Shown here in pieces: positions 36,001-48,489 of a DNA stretch of 64,000 bases. The stretch is from positions 25,982,759-26,046,758 of the forward strand of contig NC_080714.1 in assembly GCF_019097595.1 (NCBI RefSeq), in the 5' to 3' direction. Every line of letters begins with the position of its first letter. Within the stretch, counting starts at the first letter, position 1. Position numbers and translations under genes: made by a program. The stretch is from Hemibagrus wyckioides (Eukaryota > Chordata > Actinopteri > Siluriformes > Bagridae). A model generated the notes under the pieces. It did no database searches. It saw only the letters and a program-made list of their open reading frames with translations, and was not told the DNA's origin.

Positions 36001-36814
36001 CCTGTATTTCTCCGTACATCGGTACGAGGAGGGCTCGTTCTGGCCTCACCTGCCCGAGGGAGACAGCAGCGCCGTGGGTTCAGGACCAGGAGAAGGCTAC
36101 AACATCAACGTGCCCTGGAACAAGGTTGAACACACAAGATCATCACCTGTAAAACACACACATCCCGCAAGTGTAGAATTGATTCTTATCTCACTCAGTG
36201 TTTTGTCATCCCTGTGTGTGTGTCTGTGTTCAGCCTGGGATGGAGGATGGAGATTTCGTCTCTGCTTTCCAGAGGATTCTGCTGCCCGTAGCCTACGAGG
36301 TACTGAGCGCGCTCACTCTCTCAGAGACTGGCTCTGGTTTTACTCTCAAGGCAGGCGGAAGACAAAGATGAACTGCCCTTCAGTTTGTTAGAATTGTCTA
36401 AATGTTATTTTGTTATTATATTTTTAAGGCTGGTTCACTGGTTATTACAATTAAAAAAATGAGAAAATATGTTTTTTTAATTACAAAATAGAAACAATAA
36501 ATTTATTTATTAGATCAGAGGTTTCTAATGTAATAAATACATGTATTATTTCTATTTTGTAATTTTTAGAAAAGTGTTTTCCTAATATTTTAATTTTAAT
36601 TTGACTGTACATTATTTTACTTTACTTTTCTTTACTTTTTTCACTTTATTTTATTTTACTCTTTTTACTTTACTTTTTTTAAACCTTTTTATTTTTTACT
36701 TTATTTTTTTGCTGTACTTTGCTTTACTTTATCTTTTCTAAACCTTGCTCTTTATTTAACATTTTAATTTTGACTTTGATTTGCTTTTTTTAACTTCATT
36801 TTTTATTTAATTTT

Positions 36815-36890
<76 letters not shown>

Positions 36891-38670
36891 TCCTTTTTTC
36901 TTTCTTTCTTTCTTTCTTTCTTTTTTTTGCTTTACTTTTTTTTTTAAATTTAATAAAAAAATTAATTTTGCCTTTCCTACACCACATAATGCATGATAAT
37001 GTTTTTGAATCATTGCTGTATGACTGCTGATCCATAGTGTGTGTGTGTGTGTTTGTGTGTTTGTGTGTGTGTGTTCCAGTTTCGGCCTCAGATTGTGTTA
37101 GTAGCTGCTGGCTTTGACTCTGTGGCCGGTGATCCCAAGGTGTGTGCAAGTAAAGCACTATTTTTATTCTTTTCTTTAAATATATCCCACAATATGCACA
37201 TCATGTATGAATCATGTAACATTGCTCTTGTATTGTGTGTGTGTGTGTGTTTAGGGTGAGATGTGTGTGAGCCCCCAGTGTTTCTCTGTACTGACCCACA
37301 TGCTGATGGGTCTGGCTGAGGGGCGAATCGTGCTTGCTTTGGAGGTACAGCATATTTCTGTGACATGAAATAAAGAAAATCATCTTGTCACATTATTGAG
37401 AAAGCCCAGAGAGTGAAGTTCTCTCTCCTGATGACAGATGGATTCCACAAACGATGAATAAATATTCTCTGTACAGAAGTCTTCACCATAGTGACTTGTT
37501 AATGTTTTTAAGTTGCTCTTATGTAAGAAATAAAATCCTAAGTGACGTGTCTCGTCTTCACCCCGCTTGTCTGTGCTCCACTTCAGGGAGGCTACAACCT
37601 GCAGGCCACGGCAGAGGCGGCGTGTGCTAGCTTGAGGTCCCTCTTGGGTGACCCCTGCCCTCATCTGAACTCTCCGGGAGCTCCGAGTGAGAGGTCAGAC
37701 ACGCCTGCGACACCTTCACATCACGTCATGCCTCCACCACCACCGTGTTTCATTTCTCTTTGCTCTTGTCTGTTACAGCACTCTAAAGTCCATCTCTAAG
37801 ACGGTTTCGGCTCTGTACCCATTTTGGACCAGCCTGCAGACTCTAGGTAAGACTAAACCGGTTGAATCCGGTCTCTTTTTACTATGAGGTGCTAGTTTAT
37901 GAGTGATATTGATCGTACAGATCACTCTAAGTTTACATTCATTCAAAAGTCTGAATTTGTGTGTGTGTGTGTGTGTGTTGTCTTTAGAGGGAGGTCCTCT
38001 ATCTGAAGCACAGCCCTTACCCTCAGCCGTGTGTGTGGAGAAACTGGAATCCTCCGAACGAGTTACTGGTCTCATTTACGACGAGCGAATGATGGAGCAT
38101 CACAACATGTGGGACAGGTGAGAATACACACATGTGCTTTAAAATCTCTGAATATGAATTAATTTATTCACAGGGTTCAACAGTTTTAATGCATTCCAGT
38201 GTTCTTGTTAAAGTCGAGGAGGTGAAAAGAATCTCTTCTTTCACCAAAGAGAGTCATGAGAAAAAAAAATTTGGTCGTAATTCGATTTTAGGGTTTTTTT
38301 TTTTTTTTTAGAATTTATTGCTTTTATTCCTGCAGTCATTTTCTTTGGTAAAAAGCTCCATTATCGTCAGGCTAGTTTGCATAGATTTTAAACAATATAC
38401 ACTTGTTATCTAGAGTATAATATAATCATTCTGTAGAACATTGCTATTTAATTGCAAAAATGAATATAATGTGTGTGTGTCTGTGTGTGTGTCTGTGTGT
38501 GTGTCTGTGTGTGTGTCTGTGTGTGTGTCTGTGTGTGTCTGTGTGTGTCTGTGTGTGTCTGTGTCTGTGTGTGTGCGTGTGTGTGCGTGTGTGTGCGTGT
38601 GTGTGCGTGTGTCTGTGTGTGTGTGTGTGTGTGTCTGTGTGTCTGTGTGTGTGTCTGTGTGTGTGTGTGT

Positions 38671-38714
<44 letters not shown>

Positions 38715-38972
38715 TGTTTCTGCCTCCAGCCATCATCCTGAGCTCCCTCAGAGAATTTTCCGGATCTTCTCGCACCATGAGGATTTGGGGTTCGTGGACC
38801 GTTGCCGTCGGATACCGGCCCGTTTAGCCACAGAGCAGGAGCTTGCGCTTTGTCACGGGTAAAGCAGATGAAAAATGAAATAAATGCAAGACGGACGACA
38901 GAGTACACAAAACGTTCCTCTTTGCTTTTGTCGCTTTTTTGAAATTCAAACCATCTCTTTGGACTCTTATAC

Positions 38973-39004
<32 letters not shown>

Positions 39005-39230
39005 ATTGCTCTATTTTTCAGATCAGAGCACATTGCTACAATAAAGAGCACGGAGCAGATGAAGCCCAGAGATCTGAACAGACTCGGGAGCGAATATAAT
39101 TCCATCTACATCAGTAAGGAGAGCTATAAATGTGCACTGCTGGCAGCTGGAGCATGTTTCAATGTCGCTCAGGCCATCCTCACTGGCCAGGTATGTCTCT
39201 CTCTGTCTCTCGCTCTCTCTCTCTCTCACA

Positions 39231-39267
<37 letters not shown>

Positions 39268-39878
39268 TCACACACAACAATACACTATATTCATATACCA
39301 CATTGACCACAGGATCACCATAATTAGATAGTTGAAGGCCATTTTGAAGTCTTGAACTGTCTAGTTCCAGTGAGAAGCTGCCTCTCATGGCTCTCGTGTT
39401 CGTGTGTAGGTGAGGAACGGCGTGGCCATCGTCCGTCCACCCGGGCATCACGCAGAGAGAGACACCGCCTGCGGCTTCTGCTTCTTCAACACAACTGCCC
39501 TGACCGCCCGATATGCTCAGAGCATTACCCACAATGCCCTGCGTGTCCTCATCCTCGACTGGGATGTGCACCATGGCAACGGCACCCAGCACATCTTTGA
39601 GGATGATGACAGGTGGGGAAGGAGATCCTGGTTCTCTATCAAATTCAAATCATATATTTATTTAAGTTGCAGTTGAATTTAATTATTATTTTCTGAAATG
39701 TATTCGTCTCAAAAGAAAGTGACCTAAAACAAACCCAACCAAAGTTAAGATAAATAAGACTAGCCATTCAGGACTAAGACATAAGTAATGGCACCCTGTA
39801 AAAGAGTGTGTGTGTCTGTGGTATGGGCTGAGCTACATTACAGGACGTGTTAGCACATGCTGTGCTCAGGATATGCTC

Positions 39879-39930
<52 letters not shown>

Positions 39931-40224
39931 TTTCTAATATATCAAATGTTAATCATATGTGCTGTAAATGTTCTTGCTAATTTAATGGTGTTTGGCATTT
40001 ATCAGTATTCACATGAGCATGAAAAAAAATCAGCTTACAATTATACATAAATCTGGATTTATTTATTTATTTAGTATTATTATTTATTACTTATTTATTT
40101 ATTTTTTCAGATTGGCCTAAAATTCATTTACAAATAACTTTATGAAATGATTGATAAATGATTCCCACCATATTTCCCAAGTATTTATATGCGAATGTAT
40201 TTTTTCCTTTTTTCTTTTCCCCAA

Positions 40225-40281
<57 letters not shown>

Positions 40282-43200
40282 GGTGTTTTTTCTAAGGTAA
40301 ATTGCAAGGTGAAATCAAGTCCTGTTTTTTTAAATATAGAAAATAGGTAATATAGTGAGTAGGAGCCATAACACACAAAAAATCTGTATCTGCCTGATTT
40401 GGATGGATCATGAGTCTTAACTTGGTTAGGTTATTAATAATTAATTGAATATTTTATAGAAGAGGTTTATAGAAGCAGAGAGAACACCATAGTGATATAC
40501 AAGTAGGTCTATAGAGTGTAATTCCTCTAGAGTCGTGAAAACACAAGCGACAACTGTAAGACACACAAACCTGTTTTGTGCAGTGTAAGGATTTGTGAGG
40601 ATCCCATATGGTTATAATGTCCTGACTTCAGCGTTTTCTTTTCAGTGTGCTCTACGTCTCTCTCCATCGCTATGAGGAAGGCTCGTTCTTCCCCTGCTCC
40701 GAGGACGCCGATTACGATAAAGTGGGTCGAGGGAAGGGTGTGGGTTACAACGTCAACATTCCCTGGAACAAAGGCAAGATGGGCGACCCGGAATATCTAG
40801 CAGCCTTCCATCACGTGGTGATGCCAATAGCACGAGAGGTGAACACACACACACACCTCTCTTACATCTCCATCAATTGTGTTTTAACACAATTCTGGAT
40901 TCTGTGTTGTGACCCAGTTTGCGCCGGAGCTGGTCCTGGTGTCGGCCGGGTTTGATGCCGCTCGGGGTGACCCGCTAGGGGGGTACCAGGTGACCCCGGA
41001 GTGCTACGCCCACCTCACACACCAGCTGCTGAGTCTCGCAGCAGGACGAGTGCTTGTCATTTTAGAGGTAAGAGACGATATGTATATAAACACTAAAGTG
41101 TCATATCAGTGGCTGTAGAGGAATGAATCCCTCCAGGATGTGCTGCTATTGAAAAATAATCAACGTCATGCTGGAAGCAGCTTTATGTCTGACTTCATCA
41201 TGCAATATTTTCCTAAACACACACATCCTGGTTCTCTTCCCAGTCAGATTGTCCTGGATTTATATATGTATATGTCACTCTTACACTGCATTCCCTGTGA
41301 ACACTTGTGTGCATTAACTGCTCATCGTGTTATAACTTCTCAGTGCAGGATAAAAGCACTGAATCATGCAGCTTAGTCAGTCCCGTGGGTCAGATCTTAC
41401 TTTACTTCAGTCAAACACTTCAGTTTTTATTTACACTTCAGTCTTTCATGGCGTTTACAGGCTTCAGTGTAATGCGCACGTCGATAGATGTGTGGCTTTA
41501 GAAGAAGAAGAAGAAGAAGAAGAAGAAGACTTTATTATTGCCACACATATATTACAGCACAGTGGAATTCGCTTCTTCGCATATCCCAATTAGGGTCATA
41601 GCCCAGGGGTAGTTAGGATACAGCGCCTCTGAAGCAAAGAGGGTTAAGGGCTTTGCTCAATTGCCCAACAGTGACAGCTTGGCAGTGCTGGGGCTTCTGA
41701 TCAACACCCCAGAGCCTTAACTACTTGAGCCACCACTGACCCGAAGGGGTTTTTCGCATTTCCCAGCTTATTATCAAGGGCCCAACGTTGAGAACTTGGC
41801 AGTTTGGAGGCTTGAAAGTCAACCTTCTGATTGGTGACCCAACACCTTGACCACTGAGCCACCACTTCCCTACTTTACAGACTTTGTCATTGACAAAAAT
41901 CACTTGGTATAAGAATGATTTGCTCACGTTTGAGCCAGTGATCGTTTATTATTTAATAGAAATTTGCCAGACTGAGCTACATTACGGGTCTTGTATACAC
42001 TGAGCTGCAACGTTTAGCCTAAATATGATTACCTCGAGCTAAATTTGAATTCGTGTCATCGTCCATTATCTACAAACGGCTCCAAAGTCCTGCTTTTTGT
42101 CTTTGAAAACATTGCATCTGTTATACCAAGGGTTTGTTTGCGTTTATACGAACCCGGATCATGCTGAATGATGACGTAAGCAGGACAGGATGTAGTAGAT
42201 TTCTTTCCTCTTTTCTCTTTACACGTCTTTTTCATGTATTCTCATGGAGAATATAAGCTCATGGTCTCACAATGTGCTCGATTTCATCCTAATTTTGGTT
42301 GATTATGGTATTGTTAAGATGTGTGCAGTCTGATGCACTGATGCCAGTAGATTGCATTAATTAATAATGAAAAGTAAAAATTCTGAGCAGTTTAAGCAAT
42401 ATGTCTTTATCTTTTTTCTGTCACACAGGGAGGTTATAACCTCACCTCCATCTCCACCTCCATGGCCATGTGCACCAGCATGCTCCTGGGTGACGCTCCG
42501 CCGCAGCTGCCCCCTCTGCCCCCGCCACACCCCAGCGCTGCCATCAGCATCAACAACGTCCTGCGAGCACACGCCCCCTACTGGAGATCTCTCCGAATAC
42601 AGAGTGAGGCTGTGACCACTCGACTTGATTCATCCATAAACCACTTTATTTTATTCACCTCTCTCTTTTATTTCTCTCTCAGTTCCAGAGTCTCTGCGTT
42701 TGTCCTTGCCTTCTCCGAAATCCAAATTCAAGCGTACACCAACAGGAAAAGGCAAAACTTCCCCTCCTCAGGTCACGCCTCAACCAGAGCACCAGCGTAC
42801 CCCAGTGACCACTTTACCAGTGTCGCCTCCTACTGATCAGGAGGACTCCGGGCTGGACGAGCTCACTCAAGGCCTGCACGCTCTGGACCTGAGCACGTCC
42901 ACCATATCCGCCAGTTCCAGCCCCGCCTCTGTCCCTGTGGGCGGAGCTAGACCAAAAGTGAAGCCCAGCCCACAGAGGGACTCCTTCTCAGCAGCGGAGG
43001 AAGCGTCGCCGGTCCGAGTGATGGAAAAAGGTATCGAGGGCGGCGATGTGAAAGCCGAGTCCACACCCATCAAACAGGAGAAACAGGTAAACAGCAGCAT
43101 TAATTATTTATTTATTTTTTTACTTAGAAACAGCTGTTGATTTAGGATGCTTCATTTCTTTTTTTTTTTTATTTTATTAAAATAATTATAAAAAAAAAAA

Positions 43201-46200
43201 AGAAAGAAACTCACATTCAAAAAAAAGATGTCTGTTAAAGATAAACAAACGATCAGACCATCACTACCAAACATGATACTAGCACTCAGCCCATCTGAGA
43301 AAGTCATGTCTGTCCATGGAGGATGAAAAATCTGTCCTCTTAACCAGCTGGAAGTATGTTTTATTTCTTGATAAAAACTCGCCTTCTGTTCTCGCAGTCA
43401 GAAGAATCGGACGCTGGAGCGGTGTGCGATCCGGAGAGTCCAGCGCTGGAGGGAGCGTGCGGCTACACGAAGAAAACCGACTTCGAGCTTGTGTGTGGAG
43501 CCGGGGACATGGCCGGGGTACGATATCCCTCTCAGGGGCTATGAAAAGTTCCTGTCTGTTGTCTTAATTATTACTATTACTATTGCTTAATTAACATAAT
43601 GAACTTTTATTAATTCAGAGTTTCTAGCAGTTAAATGCACACACCAGTGATCTTGTAAAATGGATGATTTATTATTAAGATGAATTGTTTTAGTAAATCT
43701 GGAAAAAACAGTTGAACTGATTTACTAAGACGATTTGTGACTCGCCCATTTTTAGCTTTTGCTCTAATCAGTGTCCAAAAAATAACCCCATACTAATTTG
43801 GCTCCTCTGTTATGATTCATCAACACCTGAAAGTCTCTTCAGAAACAGTGACGATGCGCGTGAAGTAACACAACTAAAAAGGCATGTCGGAGTTTATTCT
43901 CGACACGTCCCACTGCCTTTAACCCGTCTTGAACTCGACACGTCATTTCACTTCTCTGTGGCAAGTTTCAGTTGCACTTTTACTTTTCCGGAAGCCTCTG
44001 AGGTTTTTGCATGCGCCGGTTGATCTCAATAGCCGTGACTATTTCAGGTCTCCTCCTTTCCTCCTCTAACTTCACACAGTGCTTGATTTTATTCTCTATA
44101 AATTCTCATTAATGAGCCTAAAAACTGTGTTCAGAGGATCTTTTTTAAATAAATCAACATGCAACAATATGTAAAGCAAACACGGAAAATAAGAACTAGT
44201 TTAAGTGCTTCAGGAAGAGGTAGGTCATCATTTGAAGACGGTCAGTGACTCGGCTGTTCGGACGTCTAGGGGAAGTGTATTCCACCATCTTGGTGCCAGA
44301 AGAGTCTAGATTTATCATGACCTACGTCTTACCCTAAGAGATGGTGGGAGCAGTCGGGCAGTGCTAGTGGATCCGAGGGAGCGAGGTGCAGTGTGAGGAG
44401 TGATAAGAGCTTTGAGGTAAGATGGTGCTGGTCCGTTCTTGGCTTTGTAGGCAACCATCAGTGTTTTGAATCTGATGCAGCTACAGGAAGCCAGTGGAGG
44501 AGCGCAGCAGTGGGGTGGTGTGGGAGAACTTAGGCAGGTTGAAAGAAATTCCGAAGCTGCATTTTGGATCATTTGCAGTGGACGAATTGCATTCAGTGGT
44601 AGAGCTGCTAGTAATGAGATGCAGTAGTCCAGTCTCAAAATGACCAGAGATTGAACCTGAGCAGCCTGTGTGGATAAAAATGGCTGAGATCCTTCTGATG
44701 TTGTACAGAAGAAACCGACATGAGTGTGTAACCTCAGTAACATGAGAGGAAAAGGACAGTTGATTGTCCATGGTTACCCCAAGGTTGTGAGCAGTGGTCG
44801 AAGGGATGATCAAAGAGTTGTCATTAATATGTAATTAATGATAAATAACTCATTACATTTAATTACACGTTAAAGGCTGTTTTTTAAACCTGTAGTTCTT
44901 CCGTCACACTGGGTGACGACATATGGATAAACAACCAGGATTCCTGCTGACTCGGATGCCACGTTGCATTTCAGCACTCAAAAAGGGATTGAGTTTGTTT
45001 TGTCCACAGTGTCCATGTGTATTATAGTACAAAGAACAAGCCAGAACAATTCGTACGGGCTCCGTTTCTGCTCCTGAAGGCTTTAGAGATCGGGATACAC
45101 GCATATGGATGTACACAGTACTGAACTGCTGTTCTTGTAGAGAGCGTTTGGACGAGTCGGGATGTCTGTAAGTCGAGTTTTTCAGGGTGTGTTTAAGTAG
45201 AAAGGTGGTTGAGTGGTTAGTTATAGAGGTTTGTTCAAATATGGTATTGGCTCTTTAGTAACTAGTAACTATATATATAGCGTCTCCAAAACTGCATCTC
45301 TTGTGGAATGTTCCTGGTCTGCATTGGTCAGTATCTATCAAAAGTATCCTTTAAGTCCTGTAAGTATCCTTTAAGACCTGTAAGTCACAACTTGCAGGAC
45401 GTAAAGGATCTGCTGCTAACATTTTGGTGCCAGATACCACAGCACACCTTCAGGGATCTAGTGGAGTCCATATCTTGACGGGTCAGGGCTGTTTTTACAG
45501 CAGAAGGAGGACCAACACAATAATAGTCAGGTGGTCATAATGTTATGGCTGATAGGTATGATATATATTTTGTGCAAATAGTGTCTGGACTCTTCACATG
45601 GACACATTTAGAGACTGGAATCATTCTGTATGTTTATTTAACATGATATAAAGTCAGAGGATGGTGTGCTTTGTGCTGGAATGAGAAGAGAGCTGTGTTG
45701 TAAGTGATAAAAGGAAGTTGTTTTGCAGGCTCAATGATGTTAAATGTAACAGTAAATGGCTAAAAAGTACCATGGTGAATGATTGGCATAATGCTTTAAT
45801 GTGAGAGTACTAAAGCATTTTTTGTTGGTGAAGCAGCGAGGCGATAAATCAGCAAAATAAATATAAAATTTTTGGTTTGTTTTTACTCTCCAGCCAATTT
45901 GTTTCCTTGTTCTGATAAATCTTAAAACTATAAAATGAATAAATTAGAATGATGATTAACATTGTGTTTTTTAATTTAAGTAAACAATGCATCTAGTTGT
46001 ATATAGATTCATCTGGATGAATTACATGGATATGATTTGCGAGTGAGTGTGTGTGTGTCCCAGTTTCTCATCATCTGGCTTCTCCTTTCAGGATACGATG
46101 TACGTGGTGGAGCCTTTGGCATGGTGTCCACATTTGGAGTCAGTGCATCCGGTGCCTGCGGGTGGCATCGACGTGTTCCGGCCGTGTGAGGAGTGTGGCG

Positions 46201-46936
46201 CCGAATCGGAGAACTGGATCTGCCTCTGCTGCTATAAGGTGCTGATTACAGGACGGTGACAGAGGACAGAGATATTAACTCTCTTGATGGGCCTTCACTG
46301 GGCACTTTAAAAAAAAAAGAATCAGCCAATCACGTGGCAGCTGAGCAGGGCTTCAGATCTATCAAATGCAGGTCTAGAGATAGCGAATACCTGAGATATA
46401 GATATAGTGTATAGATGAGTACCTGCATGTACCTGTATTAAATATTTAATACCCCTCTTTGGTTGAGGCTCTGAAACGTTATATTGCAGCTGATGAAACC
46501 CTTTGACAATTAAAAAAAACACTCACTACAGATTTATTTTATAAATGGTCTGTTTATTAAAGAGTTTTCTGCACCATTTTCTGCACAGAAGAACTTTTAA
46601 CTGCGTTTAAAGCGTGTTATAAATTCAGTGTGGTGTGAGCGGGATCGTCTGCAGGCCACAGAGCCATGTTGTAAGTGTGGTTCGTCTTTGTGCAGGTTTT
46701 GTGTGGGCGCTTTGTGAACGAACACATGGTGGCCCACGGTCTGGTGTCCTCTCACCCTCTGGTCCTGAGCTTCGCTGATCTATCAGTGTGGTGCTACTCC
46801 TGCGAGTCCTACGTCCACAACAAGGTGGGTGCCTGTGAGCTCTGACCTTCACGCTGGACTCTAATGCAGATCAAATCAGTGTGCTTCACTTCAGAGCTTC
46901 TGTATGAGTCATCATATTATACAGCTTTATATGTCC

Positions 46937-46977
<41 letters not shown>

Positions 46978-47097
46978 GCTTAATTTGTTCTCTCTCTTTC
47001 TCTCTCTCACTTAATTTGTTTTCTCTCTCTCCCCCCTTCTCTCCCCCTCTGTCTATTCTACTCTGTCTTTTTTTTTATCTTTTTCTCTTATTCTATT

Positions 47098-47132
<35 letters not shown>

Positions 47133-47435
47133 CTCACTGTCTCTCACCTTGTCTCTCTATTTGTCCCTTACTCTTACTCTCTCACCACCTTGTTTCTCTC
47201 TCTTTCTGTCCTCCTCTCCTCTTCTCTTTCCTTTACGTTCTCACTGTGGCTCTCTCTGTCTCTGTCTCCCTGTCCATTTCTTTTGCTATCTTTATCTCCA
47301 TCTCATTTCTCTCCATTTGCCGTTATTTTCCTCTGTCCCTCTATCTATCCCTCTCTCTGTCCCTCTCTCTTTCTCCATCTCTCTCTGCCTCTCTTTCTCT
47401 TGCTGTCCCTCACTCTGTCTTTCTGTTTCCATCTT

Positions 47436-47526
<91 letters not shown>

Positions 47527-47599
47527 GTAGGTGCTGTATGAAGCCAAGAACGCTGCTCATCTTGCTAAGTTCGGGGAGGAGATTCCCCCCATCAACTAA
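30014..47599 (+). CDS. hdac6: Histone deacetylase 6 (cytoplasmic tubulin deacetylase)
   Basis: Zn-dependent deacetylase of alpha-tubulin, HSP90 and cortactin that also binds ubiquitin. Coding exons: 30014-30088, 30476-30580, 31510-31557, 32023-32108, 32249-32333, 32923-32963, 33052-33148, 33241-33338, 34842-34946, 35033-35101, 35998-36124, 36234-36299, 37080-37139, 37255-37344, 37587-37693, 37779-37846, 37988-38117, 38730-38858, 39022-39190, 39410-39612, 40646-40838, 40918-41067, 42429-42603, 42683-43086, 43398-43517, 46092-46238, 46696-46824 and 47531-47599. The phases chain to 1114 aa. Residues 1-60 are Lys/Arg-rich. Domain 1 (about 93-420): RPPGHHA, DWDVHHG (252-258), [18 protein letters not shown]. 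Domain 2 (about 480-800): [29 protein letters not shown] (635 on), [19 protein letters not shown] 190-aa linker lacks the human SE14 repeats. The ZnF-UBP (1001-1114) has WCPH, PCEEC, CLCC, LCGR, SHPLVLS and WCYSC. Exon 3 is the least certain; exon 4 could start at 32032. Both catalytic domains look intact. Confidence 0.96.
30850..31509 (+). repeat. Intronic duplicated block, copy 1 (hdac6 intron 2)
   Basis: Matches 33725-34841 in the same order and orientation. Shared pieces include CACACTTTTAATAAT, ACATAGACTAATAGCATTTA, ATTATCTCTTATAGA, CATTAGTCTAATTC, CTGTCCTTCGTTTCCATAGC, AATAAATTCAGTCAGGTGTG and GATCAGGAAACGGCGTGTTT. It ends exactly at a splice acceptor (CTCTCTGCCACAG). This copy lacks the MITE that interrupts copy 2. 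Confidence 0.85.
31578..31784 (+). mobile_element. Truncated Tc1-type element fragment in hdac6 intron 3
   Basis: Reads as the second half of the transposase DNA-binding region ([19 protein letters not shown], then [17 protein letters not shown]) and ends in the right inverted repeat CATAATGTTATGCCTGGTCG. The left end is missing. It begins only about 20 bp after the donor of the small candidate exon 3. Confidence 0.8.
33725..34841 (+). repeat. Intronic duplicated block, copy 2 (hdac6 intron 8)
   Basis: Same block as 30850-31509, interrupted at 34068-34608 by a MITE and lacking about 45 bp present in copy 1 before ATCGTGTTGGATCAGG. It ends at the acceptor CTCTCTGTCGCAG of the exon encoding RPPGHHA. 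Confidence 0.85.
34068..34608 (-). mobile_element. Tc1-type MITE, un-rearranged layout
   Basis: About 541 bp with ends CACTACATTGCCAAAGGTTT and the complement ending GTATAGTG. The minus strand reads through decayed transposase C-terminal sequence in normal order: [34 protein letters not shown], then [11 protein letters not shown] and [11 protein letters not shown]. This gives the reference order against which 10092-10942 and 13371-13911 are rearranged. The paralogous uninterrupted site near 31236 defines its borders. Confidence 0.88.
36811..36925. repeat. (TTTC)n microsatellite in hdac6 intron 12
   Basis: Nearly pure TTTC/CTTT run with one interruption near 36891-36900. Confidence 0.95.
38470..38713. 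repeat. Compound (TG)n/(TGTGTC)n/(TGTGCG)n tract before hdac6 exon 18
   Basis: About 244 bp of alternating TG with regularly spaced C or CG changes. It ends 16 bp before the acceptor of the exon at 38730. Apparent long reading frames here are repeat artefacts. Confidence 0.95.
39880..39928. repeat. (ATT)n microsatellite in hdac6 intron 20
   Basis: Trinucleotide run. A second similar run lies in the same intron at about 40226-40281. Confidence 0.9.
40226..40281. repeat. (ATT)n microsatellite in hdac6 intron 20
   Basis: Pure ATT run of about 18 units, followed by ATGGTGTTTTTTC. Confidence 0.9.
41498..41872 (-). repeat. Two adjacent fish dispersed repeat copies in hdac6 intron 22
   Basis: The first copy (about 41498-41742) starts with an (AGA)n run and continues through GACTTTATTATTGCCACACA, GGGTTAAGGGCTTTGCTCAA, CAGCTTGGCAGTGCTGGGGC and TGAGCCACCACTGACC. 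The second (about 41755-41872) repeats the end pattern, from AAGGGCCCAACGTTGAGAAC to TGACCACTGAGCCACCACTT. Related to the fragments at 24545-24715 and 57590-57760. Orientation is arbitrary. Confidence 0.6.
44190..44830 (-). mobile_element. Non-LTR retrotransposon reverse-transcriptase 3' fragment
   Basis: Read on the minus strand in two frames, the fragment gives the typical C-terminal part of a fish non-LTR reverse transcriptase: [48 protein letters not shown], then [24 protein letters not shown] sequence and [17 protein letters not shown]. Frameshifts break it, and there is no 5' part. It lies in the 2.6-kb hdac6 intron 25. The clade (perhaps CR1/L2-like) is inferred only. Confidence 0.75.
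45282..45559 (+). mobile_element. Tc1-type MITE remnant in hdac6 intron 25
   Basis: Contains GTCTCCAAAACTGCATCTCT, GGTCAGTATCTATCAAAAGT, GGTGCCAGATACCACAGCAC, CAGGGATCTAGTGGAGTCCA and the right end GGTGGTCATAATGTTATGGC. It is related, in reverse, to 2547-3068. The left inverted repeat is lost. Confidence 0.7.
46938..47529. repeat. About 590-bp pyrimidine (CT-rich) tract before the last hdac6 exon
   Basis: A continuous CTCT/TCTC-rich strand with few purines, ending in a pure (CT)n run at about 47438-47526 and running directly into the acceptor CTGTAG of exon 28. The long reading frames in it (Leu/Ser repeats) are artefacts. Confidence 0.93.
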
Positions 47600-47645
47600 T
47601 CTAGCACTGAAGATGAGAAGACTCCTGTGCAGGCAAACAAAAGTG

Positions 47646-47688
<43 letters not shown>

Positions 47689-48375
47689 GAAGTAACAGCC
47701 TGGCATCACATGCCGTAGCTGAATGTGTGTGCGAAACTGTTTTCACGTTGTCTTTATTTCCAAACTCATAAGCGTCCTTCTCTCCACAGGAGATCTAAAC
47801 TCATTAACCTGTGCTAATTACACTGTGTGTGTGTGTGTTTGAGAGAGAGAGCACGAGCACGTATTTCTCCTGCACTGATTTAGTGCCAAAACTCAGATCA
47901 TTTGGCTGTAGGTTAATGGTTCCACAGAATCTCTCCACACTTTATTTATTCTCCCTAAAAGAAAAAAAAGCACCTAATACTAGCAGATAAAAAACGAAGC
48001 AGCTTTTAATAAATAAAAGAAGAAGGTTGTTCGTGTCGTGCAGATAACATCGGCACAAACACCAGCCCGGTGTCTGATCATGCTGTTATCACACTGTTGA
48101 TCACCTCTCTGTTCGATAATGAAGGAGTATTTTCAGGCACATCACCAAGACGTGTTACTTTAACTCACAAGCAATGAACATTGCAGAGTTTTTTCCCAAC
48201 AAAACGTAGTTCTGACAGTTCGACTTCCTAAATGTCACTGGATTCTGTTTTCTCAACGTCTCACTTGTATTCCTCTCTGAACAAACTCTGTATCTGTATT
48301 ATGGCAAAAAGAAAACATTAAGTTATGTTTTTGTAAACTTTGGTACATCAATACACTTTAAATGTGAAGAATTAT
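47600..48375 (+). other. hdac6: hdac6 3' UTR (inferred)
   Basis: Sequence after the TAA stop, with (GT)n(GA)n runs at about 47643-47690 and 47825-47850 and overlapping AATAAA signals at 48008-48017. A longer form could extend to about 48375, but no further canonical signal is clear there. Confidence 0.4.
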
Positions 48376-48489
48376 TTGCTGTGGTTTTCTGCGTCTTTCT
48401 TGAGAAAAAGATATCTGCAAGAAAAAACAAATTACAATAACAGATAGACAGACAGATAGATAGATAGAAAATAATACTGTTTCAATTTC

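Noticed and set aside
36796..37158. Lys/Glu-rich minus-strand frame
   Set aside because: Translation of the (TTTC)n microsatellite.
38410..38908. Cys-Val or His-Thr rich frames on both strands
   Set aside because: Artefacts of the TG/CA repeat before hdac6 exon 18.
47016..47771. A 251-codon Leu/Ser-rich frame
   Set aside because: Translation of the pyrimidine tract before hdac6 exon 28 and of the exon in a wrong frame.
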